From Xanthostigma xanthostigma (taxonomy: Eukaryota; Arthropoda; Insecta; Raphidioptera; Raphidiidae): a stretch of DNA of 64,000 nucleotides. Each line of letters opens with the position of its first letter. Positions within the stretch are counted from its first letter, which is position 1. The notes under the pieces are model-generated. The model was given only the letters and a program-made list of their open reading frames with translations. It ran no database searches and was not told the DNA's origin. This document shows positions 21,891-32,782 of the stretch, piece after piece. Position numbers and translations under genes: made by a program. The stretch lies in contig OY754469.1 in NCBI GenBank assembly GCA_963575645.1, forward strand, positions 12,108,001-12,172,000, given 5' to 3'.

Positions 21891-22637
21891 GGTCTTTAAT
21901 AGTTAAATAAAACTCTTATTCATCTGTGAACTAGGGATTTTGAATCGAAGAATTTTAACGTACGAGTATTAAAAAAATAAAAAAAAAATAAGCCATCTTA
22001 TTTAAACTTCCAAGTATTTTTCTAAGCTTTGCACAAGCTATTACAGACAATTTATTTTAAACTGCTTTTAACATTAACATATTATTCATAACGAAGTTAG
22101 ACGAGAAGTCTCTCGTTTATCTCATTTTATGTTTAAAAACGCAGAGATACTTCATGAAAAAGAATTGCAAAAACGGTCGAGAGCGAACTTAAATAAATGT
22201 ATGAAATAAAAGTAATAGGTTACGTATTTACTGGCGAACGACCATGTATTTAATAACTTCTATATTGCTAGTAGCCGTAAGTGGAAACGTGGCCCATGAA
22301 GTGAGACAGCAAGTAGCTATTTACAATCTCTTAGGTTTTACTTGACCCGTTGTGTCGCGTCGGTAGTGGGGCGATTTGTAAGTGGAATAGAGCTTCCACA
22401 GCTTAGTTCCATGTGCAAACTGACGCGCATCCATTCACGGAAATGCGCATGAGACTCAGAGTATAATAAGTGAGACTGACGTATAAATGTCTGCACCGAA
22501 GTGTTTAAGTCTTTCTCCCGATCTTTGCTAGCAATATAGAGGGTATTAAATATATGGTGACTACTTATATTTTACGAATGTGACAATATGTTAAAACAAG
22601 AGTTAGCGAGTCATAATATCATCACGCTTGAGATATC
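21891..22637. other. No recognised feature
   Basis: Low repeat content by eye, AT-rich. Nothing recognised. Confidence 0.4.
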
Positions 22638-22639
22638 TA

Positions 22640-23309
22640 CAGCGTGTCCACGGAAGTTCTTTACAAATGGAATTTTTTTTATTAATTATTGGAGCCAAAT
22701 TTTTTTTCTGTGGAAAAGTTCTGCTTCGTCCAAAACCTCTAAAACACCAAAGAAAATTTTTTTCGGCCTAAAGTTATACGAGGAAAATCAAAAAGTTTTA
22801 TTTGTTTAAAAATAAAAATTATCTGTGATATTCAAGATTTTCGTAAAATTAGTTACATAATCAAATTTAATTCAAAATAATAACATAACTCTAACTTCTA
22901 AGTAATTATTTATTCAGAATTATAAATCAGAATTCAACATATCCTCCATCTCTCTCCATACAAAGAACGGTTCTCCTTCAAAAATCCGTCACTGAATTTC
23001 GAATCATTGTAGAAGGAATTTGATGGATTTTTTACAGGCATTTTATTTTCAATTACTTGACATTTAATACGTGCTATTCTTTTGTTTTATAAGCCTACTA
23101 CGGGCGAAAATCTTGAATATCACAGATAATTTTTATTTTTAGTAAAATAAAACTTTTTGATTTCCCTCGTAAAACTTTAGGCCGAAAAAAATTTTCTTTG
23201 TTGTTTTAGAGGTTTTGGAAGAAGCAGAACTTTTCCACAGAAAAAAATTTTTGCCCCAATAATTAATAAAAAAAAATTCCATTTGTAAAGAACTTCCGTG
23301 GACACGCTG
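22640..23309 (-). mobile_element. mariner-type deletion derivative with long inverted repeats
   Basis: The ends CAGCGTGTCCACGGAAGTTC are flanked by TA on both sides (22638-22639, 23310-23311). The inverted repeats extend about 190-200 bp at high identity. In the ~260-bp centre, the minus strand (about 23027-22931) reads a piece ending RRTVLCMERDGGYVEF then a stop, like the C-terminal tail of a mariner/Tc1-type transposase; an in-frame stop lies just before it. This suggests an internally deleted autonomous element that kept the end of its transposase. Confidence 0.7.
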
Positions 23310-23332
23310 TATAGTATTTTTTGCACGTACGT

Positions 23333-23508
23333 CCTATAAAATAGCTGGTTTTCACTTCATTCCCAAATTTTGGACAGTTCAATTTTGATCAAAAAATTCT
23401 CGATCACTATTGATTATGTTTATTTTATTTTACGCAACTTTACAGCACTCGTGTAAATGTTTAATTTCACGACCGCTATACAGACATGAAAAGCAGGTAT
23501 TTTATAGG
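23333..23508. mobile_element. Small inverted-repeat element (CCTATAAAATA ends)
   Basis: CCTATAAAATAGCTGG and its inverted counterpart CAGGTATTTTATAGG bound a 176-bp unit. It matches, reversed, the left part of 11740-11960. No certain duplication. Confidence 0.6.
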
Positions 23509-23918
23509 AAGGTGTATAAAAATATGTTTTATATTAAAAAAAATGTATCAGCTTTTACTGAAAATGTTTGTGCTTTGTAAACGTGACTTTGACCGAATCA
23601 TTAAGCACTCGTTTGTAACTTTAATTTTATCACGTTGCAGTGCAATAAAAGAAAGGTTAGAAATGGCCAAGCGTGTTAACATATAACTTTTCGAAAATCA
23701 TTTCATGCCGATTTAAAGTAATACATTTCAAAACTGAAAAAATGCAAATTTGACTTTAAATCTTTCATCCGGATCTCTGAAAACCGCTAGGAAAATTAGT
23801 TTGGTTAAATTCAATTTTATTTTGTTTGCACACTGATATCGCAAATTGGGTTAGATGAATCGCATGAGATTTTATTATTTGATTATAATTTTGTTTTAAT
23901 ATTCGAAACACAGTAGTG
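23509..23918. other. No recognised feature
   Basis: AT-rich. Nothing recognised. Confidence 0.4.
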
Positions 23919-23922
23919 TAAA

Positions 23923-24322
23923 TGCTGCACACGAGGCTAGTATTGCCGCTGGAATCGTTTTGGGATTGCGTTGGCTGCCGCGCTGAGGGTTCCCGTACGT
24001 GGTCACAAAATAGATTTCAAAATATATAGATTCAAAATACTTTTCGTGCTTGTTTTGAGCAAGAAGCATCAGAAAACAGTCTCAGTCACGTAGACGACGT
24101 GGGCAAACGCCCACAAACAAACATGGCGTCATAGTGTGTGTTGTGTTCTGTTCAGAGACAATAAACGTTCACTTTTGTTAACATTCGAACTGTCACTGCG
24201 CGTGCACCAAACTCATCTACAAAACTAGTTTCAAAACACGCGTCGTCACGAAACCCAGCGTCACAGCACGTTTGAAATCTAGCAATGAATCAGGCGTCAA
24301 ACCAGCCTCGTATGCAGCGACC
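23923..24322 (+). mobile_element. TTAA MITE family, copy 2 of 8
   Basis: The left end TGCTGCACACGAGGCTAG is preceded by a worn GTAA; the right end GCAGCGACC is followed by TTAA (24323-24326). It has the family modules GTTCAGAGACAATAAACG and CACTGCGCGTGCACC. Its right end lies only 17 bp from copy 3, so the two form a tandem pair. Confidence 0.8.
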
Positions 24323-24339
24323 TTAAAATTTACACTAAA

Positions 24340-24732
24340 GGCCGCTGCACACGAGGCTAGAAGAACTGCTGGGACTTCTGCTAGCCGGCAAGCTGGCTAC
24401 GAGGCTAGAAATGACGTCATTGCGGGCTATCCTGCTAGCTCAGAAGATGGATTTTAAAATTAGAACAGGGGTTATTTTTCCTGCTTGGTCCTTTGCTTGC
24501 CACGTGGACGACATGAACAAATGCCAACAAACACTGGGCCATAGTGTGTCAGAGACAATAAACGTCCACTGTTGTTACTGCGCGCACACCGAACCTACCT
24601 ACAAAACAAGCTTAAAAAGACGTCTCGTGCGAAGCAAGCACATAAAAGCGATCAATACAACCAGTGCTAGAAAACTGGTAATCAAATCTAGCAAGGAATC
24701 TAGCGGCAAATCCGGCCTCGTGTGCGGCGGCC
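24340..24732 (+). mobile_element. TTAA MITE family, copy 3 of 8
   Basis: Ends GGCCGCTGCACACGAGGCT and GCCTCGTGTGCGGCGGCC with TTAA following (24733-24736) and a worn CTAA before. The best-preserved inverted ends in the window. The 61- and 111-codon frames here are repeat-derived. Confidence 0.85.
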
Positions 24733-24736
24733 TTAA

Positions 24737-24994
24737 GCTACTGTAGCTACTTCCATTAACATCAAGTTAATAGTTTTTTATTGATAGACTGACCACCATT
24801 ACTTATATTGCGTATAATAATCCAGGTTATTGTTACAAAACACGAAACTGTGAAAGCATGCTTAACGCTATTAGTCTAGCACCGTAGAGTAATTACACCT
24901 GTATTTTGTTGAAATAGAAACTCGTTATATATGACTTTATAAATTATTTCTTATTTTAATAATATACTCTATGAGTCTATACAAACCAAATTTT
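24737..24994. other. No recognised feature
   Basis: AT-rich. Nothing recognised. Confidence 0.4.
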
Positions 24995-25520
24995 TACCCG
25001 ACTACGGTGAAGCCAAAAGGAAGGGTTATGAGTTTAGCAATCTATGTACGTATGTTTGTATTTACGGATGTTCTACCATAGCGCCTAAACTATTCATCCG
25101 ATTCTGATAATTAAGGTGTCAATCGATTCGTTATTATGGCCCGGGTAACAGGCTACATTTTTGGTCCCAGAGGAGAGCAAATTGAAAACAATTAAAAATT
25201 AAGTTCAAAAATATAATTTAAATAAAAAATAAGTGTAAGAACTAAAACCCGACTAAAGTATGAAACAAGAAAATATTCTCATTTGAGGATAGCCGGGGTC
25301 GTATGTCATATCATATCATATATATAAGGTCCCTCTAGATGTATAGCGTGATGCACTTTGCCCTAGAGCTTATGATCGCATACTACTGTTAAAATGTAAT
25401 GTTTTGTTAGGGTAAGTGGCATATGACCATGGCTATCCTCTGATGAGAATATTTTCTTGTTTCATACTTTTCAGTAGTCGGGTTTTAGTTTTTACACTTA
25501 TTTTTTTTTATTTTTTAATA
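24995..25520. repeat. Lepidopteran-type repeat with internal inverted repeat
   Basis: The outer ends CCCGACTACGG (about 24997) and AGTAGTCGGG (about 25480) are inverted. A strong inner inverted pair lies at about 25222-25310 and 25420-25510 (AAAACCCGACTAAAGTATGA; AATATTCTCATTTGAGGATA). Between them is a ~110-bp loop with an ATATC-type repeat. Possibly a miniature element inside, or extending, a larger repeat family. Confidence 0.6.
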
Positions 25521-25725
25521 TTTGAGAAAATAATAATGAAACAGACATATCATTTTTCTGCAGCAATATATTTCGTATGATGTGTTTGACAGAGACAGGT
25601 AATTTGACAGTTAAGTAATATTTTTTCAAACGTTTTTTCATTATAATTTTTATGGTTGATAGTATATTTCACCGAGATCTAGTCACAAAAAGTATGCATG
25701 TATTTCGATAATATAATGAAAAAAT
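25521..25725. other. No recognised feature
   Basis: AT-rich. Nothing recognised. Confidence 0.35.
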
Positions 25726-25726
25726 T

Positions 25727-26103
25727 CAGTGGTAATTTGTATTTTATCTATAAGTACATATTTAAAAGAAAATCCCTCCGCCGCGCCTGTCTGTCTGCCT
25801 GAACGCGATAAACTCAAAAACTACCGAACGGATTTACAAACGGATTTCACTAATAGAAAGAGCGATAAACGAGGAAGGTTTCTGTATATAATTTGTAAAT
25901 ATTTTGTACAAAATGGCTGAACTATGGCGGTGTTTTGTTAAAAAAAACTGTTTCCGTGCGCTTACATGGCTAACGCTGGCCAAATCTTTAGAGATGCATC
26001 AAAACAATGTACTTTGATAGTTCTGCTGTGTAGATGTGAAGGTCAATATAACATTTCCAGAACAGTTTTGCATCCAGGTAAAACCGGGACGTGTAATAAA
26101 CTA
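25727..26103 (+). mobile_element. Helitron-like repeat (TGTCTGTCTGCCTGAACGCG)
   Basis: CTGTCTGTCTGCCTGAACGC followed by AACTACCGAACGGATTT and ending GGTAAAACCGGGACG...ACTAG is a widespread arthropod repeat with a Helitron-like 3' end. The 63- and 60-codon frames within are incidental. Confidence 0.55.
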
Positions 26104-26438
26104 GCACACGAACATGAAATATTTTTAATGATAATAATTGTCGAATGATATCTTAAAAAACATTCAATCTTTTTATTTGCATAGTTATAGCGATTTGGCT
26201 ATTAATATTTATGCATGTATTTAATACGTTTGAACTGTCTTGTTTTTATTTTGTGTTGATAACTGTTTGTATTTTTATTTAAAAATCATTTCGAAATTCC
26301 ATGTAGGTATGTAAGTGAATCGGAATCAAACAGAAACGACATATGACAATTTTCAATTTATTGATAGAATCGTGAATTCCTGTATTCCACTATGCCTTCC
26401 CCTCTTTGTATAAGTGGTATTTGAAGGAAACTGAAAGA
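26104..26438. other. No recognised feature
   Basis: AT-rich. Nothing recognised. Confidence 0.4.
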
Positions 26439-26439
26439 T

Positions 26440-26542
26440 CTGCGTACATCTGTTCTATAAACGCATCCCAAAATGTTTCACCGAAACAATAATATCTTCG
26501 GTGATACATTTTGGGATTAATTTATTAAACAGATGTACGCAG
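26440..26542. repeat. 100-bp hairpin
   Basis: Arms about 26440-26485 (CTGCGTACATCTGTTCTATA...CACCGAA) and 26498-26542 are inverted copies around a 12-bp loop, with a few mismatches. Confidence 0.75.
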
Positions 26543-26813
26543 AAACACAGAAACTTTTTATTATTAAGTAAAGACGTCAATAATTGAATAGATTAAGCCC
26601 AACTAAAAACATAACTATGAAATATTTAAATTACGGAAAGTATTAATAAGTTCAAAAATATGAGTTTTTTGGGGCCTGTATTTCCATAACGCTTTGAAAT
26701 AAAAGCTTACAATTTTTACAAGACTTTGTTGAAACAAACTTTAATAACATATTTATATATTTTCATGTTATTAACTTAATGGGAAGTAACATTATTAGGG
26801 TGGTAAACAGGTG
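26543..26813. other. No recognised feature
   Basis: AT-rich. Nothing recognised. Confidence 0.35.
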
Positions 26814-26877
26814 TTAAGGCCGCTAAACACGAGGCTAGAAACGCTTCTAGATTCCTTGCTAGACTTCCTACTAGTTT

Positions 26878-27040
26878 TAATAATAATAATAATTTATTTC
26901 ACGTAAAGAAAAAAGAAAAAATCATATACAAAAAATCGATTTGGAATTTTCAAACCCTACTTGGCTATTGCCAGTGCTAGGGTTGGAATTATTATGGACG
27001 TAAGCGAGAGTGAGTATACTATAGGTACTTAAAATTAAAG
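26878..27040 (-). repeat. LINE-type 3' tail with (AAT)n, nested
   Basis: Begins with AATAATAATAATAATTTATT and continues as the reverse of a 3' untranslated-like segment. It sits inside TTAA copy 4, directly before repeat copy 3. Confidence 0.5.
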
Positions 27041-27041
27041 A

Positions 27042-27273
27042 AAAAAATTGCTTGTCTGTAAAGTCGGTTTACGGACGATAGTTTTACGTGATAACGTCAT
27101 AAAGAAACATTGATGAACTCTCTGATGTCACGCGAGAAGAGAGAGAAATGCGTACAAGCCAACGCTTGGGCCGATTGTGCCTCTCTATCGCGCTCAGGCT
27201 CAGGCGGAACGTGACACTTTTTCGTGCGTGCAGCCGGTGTTTCATCAATTTATAAGACGTTATCACGTCAAAA
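27042..27273 (+). repeat. Unclassified dispersed repeat, copy 3 of 4
   Basis: Very similar to copy 1 (GTCGGTTTACGGACGATAG, AAGAAACATTGATGAACTCT, CACGCGAGAAGAGAGAG). Right end GACGTTATCACGTCAAAAG. Nested within TTAA copy 4. Confidence 0.75.
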
Positions 27274-27834
27274 GTAAAAAAAGAATATAATAATTATAAT
27301 AGCAAGCAAATGATACGATATTTTTTTCTATTTAAGAAGTTATTGCGGTTAGTTGAGAATTAGTTTAAGATATTATAAATGACTTCAGACTCTTTTCTGT
27401 CGTATAACCACCTGAATATTTTTTTAGCGCTGGTTTTCTTGATTGCCGTCTTTTCAAGCTAGTTTTGTGAATAAATCTGGTGCGCGCGCAGTGACAGTTC
27501 AAATATAAACACAGAGCAAAACGTGTCTGTTGTCTGAGTCTGAGCAGAATGACGCTATGTTGGTTTGTGGGCGTTTTATCAAGTCGCTTACGTGACAAGC
27601 TATACTGATTCTTGATTGGTTCTTGCTCATACCTACCAGCGGACCTAGCAAGAAAAATAGCTCCTGTTCTAATTTTAAAACCGATCGTGTGAGCTAGCAG
27701 GCGAGCCAGCAGTGAAGTCATTTCCCGCTTGCTACCCAGCCTACCGACCAGCATAACTCCAAACAGTTTTTCTAGCCTCGTGTTAAATAAACACACGGCG
27801 TGTGCCACCGTTGAGGCAAGTACTTAGTTGGGCA

Positions 27835-28205
27835 CATTACCGTGCTTAGAACGTATTTCAGAGACAGCATGCACACGTTTTGCGTGTGTTTCTGTGGCTT
27901 TGAATAGTCTAACAATAAAATAACGCAGGACGCCGATTGGGGGATGCATTCTTATACCACACGGATGATTCAGCATTGCTCTATAGAAATTTTTATTAAA
28001 TTTTTTGGATGTCTTAGCGGATTCCTTATAGTATTTACAACACATGTTAAATGTTAATCTATGGTCCATATGTCTGAATAATAGAAATTTATTTTTTTTA
28101 TATAATACAATAGATACGACTGTTATTTGATATAGGGTGCTCGTATTCCTTTCGGGAGAAGAAACTAAGACTAATTTGGAATTTTTTACCTCTATCACTT
28201 GAAGG
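27835..28205. repeat. Partial copy of the 45188/46349 terminal repeat plus unassigned sequence
   Basis: 28137-28200 carries GCTCGTATTCCTTTCGGGAG and ACTAATTTGGAATTTTTTACC, matching the terminal repeats at 45192 and 46349. The rest is unassigned. A 124-codon minus-strand frame runs through both parts and has no recognisable domain. Confidence 0.5.
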
Positions 28206-28209
28206 TGCG

Positions 28210-28390
28210 ATACATAATATAATTCTGTAAAATGTCTTTAGTTTGCGGCACGGCGTCTGAACTAACAGCTTTGAGCAAATTCAATCAGATGTCGCCACTT
28301 GGTACTAAAACAGTTTTTTTTTTGTTTGCTTCTGAACTAATAACTTTGAGCAAATTCTAACAGATATCGCTACATGTTACTAAAACATCA
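28210..28390 (-). mobile_element. Helitron-type element fragment
   Basis: TTTGAGCAAATTC and GATGTCGCCACTTGGTACTA with AACTAATAACTTTGAGC match 44890-45060. Both termini missing. Confidence 0.55.
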
Positions 28391-29924
28391 ATATGTCAAG
28401 TATAACTTCAACTTACTAAAATGTTTTAGCGAAAATTTGACGTATAAACTCACATTTGCTGGAATATTATGTAAATACACAAGTACCTAGTATGGATAGT
28501 TACATTCAGGTGTTAACCATGTAGTTATTATAATATATGTGAATACATTAGTATGCATTGAGTATTCAATATATCGTAGGTAAGTTTCACTGTAGAAATT
28601 CAGATTTTCCCGCGACGATTTTTCGATTGCTGTAACACGTCACACACTTTGGACACTTAATGGTTTCACAAAAAAATTGTGAAGTTGGTTAAATAAATAT
28701 TATTTCTTATCGACATTGTCACCTTTTACGTCAAACATCAATCAAACGACTACCTAAAAAATAAAATATGTCTGTCTCTGCAGCGGAGGTTGTATGACCT
28801 TGACAAGGTCGCAGAAAAGAAAAATTAGTTAGTTGTCAGATTATTACTCTGTAAGAAATAGACAGAAAAAACATGTACCTATGTGTTCTGTGTACAATAA
28901 AGAAACAAAAAGAAAAAAAATGCAGTATTCAGAATAAACATAAAAGAAAATTATGTAAGAATAAGAATAGCCATGCAACTTATGAAGTGATAGAAAGAGT
29001 ATTTGATATGCTCTTTTTAAAATTAAAATAAGACATATTGAATATGTCAATATCATCATTTTTTATAGTGCATTATAAAGCTTAGTAATCCTGTTCATAG
29101 GTGAATTAATCCCGTAGTTAGAAGACATAAAGTCAATGCTGAAAAGATTATGCGTTCTAAAATTGAAAGAGGGAACATGTACATTATCTATCTCTTTCTA
29201 GAAGTATGAGATCAGTGTACAAGGAATATAACGAACGCGAATTGACATTAATGACGTAAGACGGTAATTTTTAAAATTTATATGTCCATAAATATCTGAT
29301 GTCTTAAAATAAAATAAACGTCGTTGTGTTTATGGCTATGTTTTCTAATAGGAAACAGTCATATATCAATGACATTATTTATTGAAGTGAATTTTTTTAA
29401 GGCGCGCTAGGGGGGAAAATTGGATCAGACGAAAATTGAAACATTTCACCTTCTCCGGCAGTTGAGAGGAGTGAGAGAATCGTTTTTACTCTCTCTCTCT
29501 CTCTGTCAAAGCGTCATATGCAGTCTACACGCATGCGCAGTGCATAGATACTGTATGTATACGTGGCATTTTCTCTAGCCACGCTAACAAATGCCACTTA
29601 ACCGTTTCCTAGTTCTGAAATAATAAAAATCGTCAACGGATGCTAGAACCTAAGAAGTTTCGCTTCTAACGGATACATTTTTTAACAGCCTCGTGATCAA
29701 AACAAAAAGTTCATTAAATTTGAAAAAAATATATATTGTGTGATATTTAAATACAACACCCTGTATTTTGAAATGATTACGCAAATGTGTTATGCTATGT
29801 AACTTATTTTTACACGCTTTATATTAACTTCACTTGTAAGTTTGTATGTATGTATGTTTGTTTGTAACTTTCGTTTGGACTACAGCAAGTGGTTTATTAC
29901 TGTAGTATAATATGCCAGCACTGT
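28391..29924. other. No recognised gene; one (CT)n run
   Basis: AT-rich, with a CT microsatellite at 29489-29504. The 71-codon minus-strand frame (28844-29059) is low-complexity hydrophobic sequence. I see no element boundary in this 1.5 kb. Confidence 0.45.
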
Positions 29925-29930
29925 AACTAC

Positions 29931-30020
29931 AGTGGCTAGCCGTGCGGTCTAAGGCACGGGTCTTCGCTGACGTCAACTCTCGGAATCACGGGTCGTGGGT
30001 TCTATTCCCGTCCACGCCGA
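29931..30020 (+). repeat. tRNA-like SINE head
   Basis: GTGGCTAGCCGTGCGGTCTA and AAGGC form an A-box-like start; GTGGGTTCTATTCCC is a B box with one changed base. The spacing resembles a class II tRNA (long variable arm), but the cloverleaf does not close. The head is followed by a long hairpin. Most likely a SINE head, not a tRNA gene. Confidence 0.5.
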
Positions 30021-30057
30021 AAAAAAATTGTTGTTTTTCGGCAAATTTTTGACAATA

Positions 30058-30345
30058 AATCGAACTAAAAAGTGGAAAATAAATATAGTTTTAAAAAAAC
30101 TAAAAAACACGCTTTATATCGAACTAAAAAGTAAAAAATATTTTTTTTTAAAATAAGCTAACAATAATGAATAAAAAATACAAGTATTATTGTGAAAAAA
30201 GCGTGGGGCGCTCGATGTAAGAATATGTGGAACAAAGCGCCCCACGCTTTTTTCACAATAATACTTGTATTTTAAAAAAAAATATTTTTTACTTTTTAGT
30301 TCGATATAAAGCGTGTTTTTTAGTTTTTTTTAAACTATATTTATA
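30058..30345. repeat. Long hairpin with perfect 33-bp inner arms
   Basis: Inner arms starting TACAAGTATTATTGTG and ending GTGGGGCGC are perfect inverted copies around a 25-bp loop (centre about 30225). Outer arms carry AACACGCTTTATATCGAAC and ACTAAAAAGTAAAAAATA on both sides. The whole is ~290 bp and would fold almost completely. Confidence 0.8.
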
Positions 30346-30984
30346 ATCTATAAAATGAAATTACTTCTTTCAATTAATCAATAAACCTTTTGTAATTTCT
30401 GTAAGTAAAGAGCTTAAATAAAATAATTTAAAATCAATTCGTTATTAATTTTCGATTAAAAATAAAACGCACAAATATTATATATATTGTATGTTTTAGT
30501 GTTGTAATGGAACACCTATAGTATTATTGTATTTCTTAGATTGGCACCTATTTTTAGTATATAGGGCGGTGCATATTGTCGACCTATTGTGGTGGCACTT
30601 GTCATTGACTGTTGAGGAAAAGTACTAAAGTTGTTCTTCTTTTTCACTCCTTTTCTATTATCACCTCTCTACTTTTCATCTGTTATAAAAGCTTAGTGAG
30701 TTTGTTGACAGATCAATAATGGAAAATGTTTATACAGACATTTTTTAAAATTGTCGCTTTTTTAGAAATAAATACCAATCTTCTTGCTGTGTATGTCTTT
30801 TTTTCTTTTCATTTTCGGCACGACTTGAAAAAGATTTTCCATGTTATTTATGTGGAAAGTTTTGATACAGTTAATAAAAAATAAATCATAGGGGCTTTGA
30901 GGATTTTGTTTCGATTGGTTTGACGTATTATTTCAGATATTGCGAGTGGATTTATTTTAATAGAACATACTGTAGAACACTGTT
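30346..30984. other. No recognised feature
   Basis: AT-rich. Nothing recognised. Confidence 0.4.
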
Positions 30985-31400
30985 TTACCATTCCAACCCA
31001 CAGACTACAGAGGAATAGTAGGTACTAGTTTAGGTTAAGAAATCACTTTTCTAAATTTTACAATATCTTTTCGTTTTGAGGTCCCCGAATTAAAAAAACA
31101 TATTTTTGGAAAAACTTTGTGCGTCTGTTAGTTTGTGAGCACGATACAGGTCAGACGGATGAACGTATTGAAACCAAACTTTGGGAGGATGTTTGGTATG
31201 CAAATATGAAGCGTCCTATCGTTTTTGGGAAAAATCGGCGCATGCCCAGAGGAGATACATGCTATAACGGTGTTTTTTATATAATAATAGTATACTTTTC
31301 ATAACGGCTTATTATTCGATTGGTTTTTTCAAGGACGTTTTGTTAAAATATTTTTTTTCTAAAGTTTATAGTTTTAAAAGTATTTTTTCGTGGCTGAAAA
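30985..31400 (+). repeat. Dispersed repeat X, long copy
   Basis: Co-linear with the first ~400 bp of 4363-4882 (ACACGATACAGGTCA, ATGCAAATATGAAG, ATAACGGCTTATTATTC). The 61-codon frame is repeat-derived. Confidence 0.7.
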
Positions 31401-32116
31401 ATTTCTATTTGTGATACATATTTTTAGGCCTGTCTTAGAAAATGTATAAAAAAATACTGATAAAGCTTAAGGTGGCGAACCTTTGCTGACCTTGCCTGTA
31501 CATTTAAACGAGTACCTATCTTAATTATGCTAATCAATATAATATATTAAAAACACGTTATACAAAATGTTTTCAATGGTTTTAACTAATGATTATATCA
31601 TTACAATGAGAAACGGTTATTAAAATTTTATGTTCGGATCTATTGGAACTTAAATCCTTTGAGGATAGAACCTGACCAGACATTATAAATATTGTGTCGG
31701 TGAAATGTATTAAAATATTAAAAAGTGGCCATACATAATTATTTTCACATAGAGGTCATTTTTCTCGCGGGAGAAAAGACATTAGCGTGTCTGAAAACAT
31801 TTTAATCCGTGGAAAATTATCTCACTAGCTCACGAGGTGGTGATCAAAAATCGCAAGAATTTTGTAACCTTTCAATTTGACGATTTTTGAGATATGAATT
31901 TTTGTCAAAAATTTTACACCTCTTTTTGAGCATTACGAAAAATTTCTTCCTATTGCGCGCCTACGTCATGAAAGGGACCTATTATTCAAGATTCTAGTTT
32001 CAGCGGTTTGGCAAATGTAATTGTAGGTACTGCGTTTAGTGTCAGTTCTTTATCGGTTTGTCGCTTAGTGACGTCATACACGAAAGAAACTAAAATACGT
32101 ACCATCAGTGGTTATA
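31401..32116. other. No recognised feature
   Basis: AT-rich. Nothing recognised. Confidence 0.4.
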
Positions 32117-32124
32117 CCTTATAG

Positions 32125-32434
32125 CAGTGATGTCAAAGATACGGCCCGCGGGCCGCATCCGGCCCTCAAGCCATCTCAATACGGCCCACGACCAGAAACT
32201 ATCCAATGAGGATTTTAGACGGCGTTCGATTCTACTACGTATTTTTAAAATTGCTGGATCCTCAAGCTTAAGATCATTTACCCTTTTTATTACCTTTATA
32301 TGAAAATTAATTTAAACTAAATAAATAAAGATTTTAAATCGATATATGTATTTGTTTTTAATTTAGAGTCTGGCTCGCTAACACACCCTAAAACTTATAA
32401 ATGGCCCTTTAGAAAAATCAGTCTGACACACCTG
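32125..32434. mobile_element. hAT-type miniature element, family 2, copy 1
   Basis: Ends CAGTGATGTCAAAGATACGG and GTCTGACACACCTG, with perfect 8-bp flanks CCTTATAG (32117-32124 and 32435-32442). GC-rich GGCCCGCGGGCCGCAT lies near the left end. The longer relative at 56728-57632 is reversed and carries a nested hAT. Confidence 0.92.
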
Positions 32435-32444
32435 CCTTATAGTG

Positions 32445-32779
32445 ATAGTAATCATGACTAAAACGGAAATAATAAAGTTTACAAAAATCTTCCAATTTTA
32501 ACCACTACCTCTTGGACTATTACTATCAGATAAGCTGCGAAAACGGACTGTTTTAGTTAAAATGTAACATTTTGTATGCGACAAAAGTGTAACCATGTAG
32601 GTAATGTGTCTCACTAGCATACCGGCACGTTTGCTCGAAATACGGTGGTGTGTTTTAACTCTCGAGAGGAAACCTACAAACAGAATAACAAATTGCCTTT
32701 CCAGTAGCTTCTGTTTGAATAAGAAATAACTCTTTATTATTCGTTTTATCAACTTATGCCAAAAAAATGTATCGCGCTT
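32445..32779. other. No recognised feature
   Basis: An 84-codon minus-strand frame (32498-32752) has no motif. Nothing recognised. Confidence 0.4.
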
Positions 32780-32782
32780 TAA

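Larger units (their letters stand above)
26818..27788 (-). mobile_element. TTAA MITE family, copy 4 of 8, interrupted
   Basis: The left end GGCCGCTAAACACGAGGCTAG follows TTAA (26814-26817). The right end stops at GCCTCGTG, followed by another TTAA. The body (27425-27780) has CACTGCGCGCGCACC and GCCCACAAACC modules in reverse. Between about 26878 and 27420 lie a LINE-type tail and copy 3 of the unclassified repeat, both absent from siblings, so they came later. A 147-codon minus frame (27365-27808) is repeat-derived. Confidence 0.75.

Noticed and set aside
25420-25480. Hammerhead core at CTGATGA near 25440
   Set aside because: CTGATGA is followed by a short stem, but the required GAAA is absent in both arms of this inverted repeat.
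27365-27808. 147-codon minus-strand open frame, the longest in the window
   Set aside because: It lies in copy 4 of the TTAA MITE family. The same sequence in sibling copies does not keep the frame; GC-rich repeat DNA simply has fewer stops.
27824-28198. 124-codon minus-strand frame
   Set aside because: It begins inside a transposon terminal repeat shared with 46290-46349 and has no motif.
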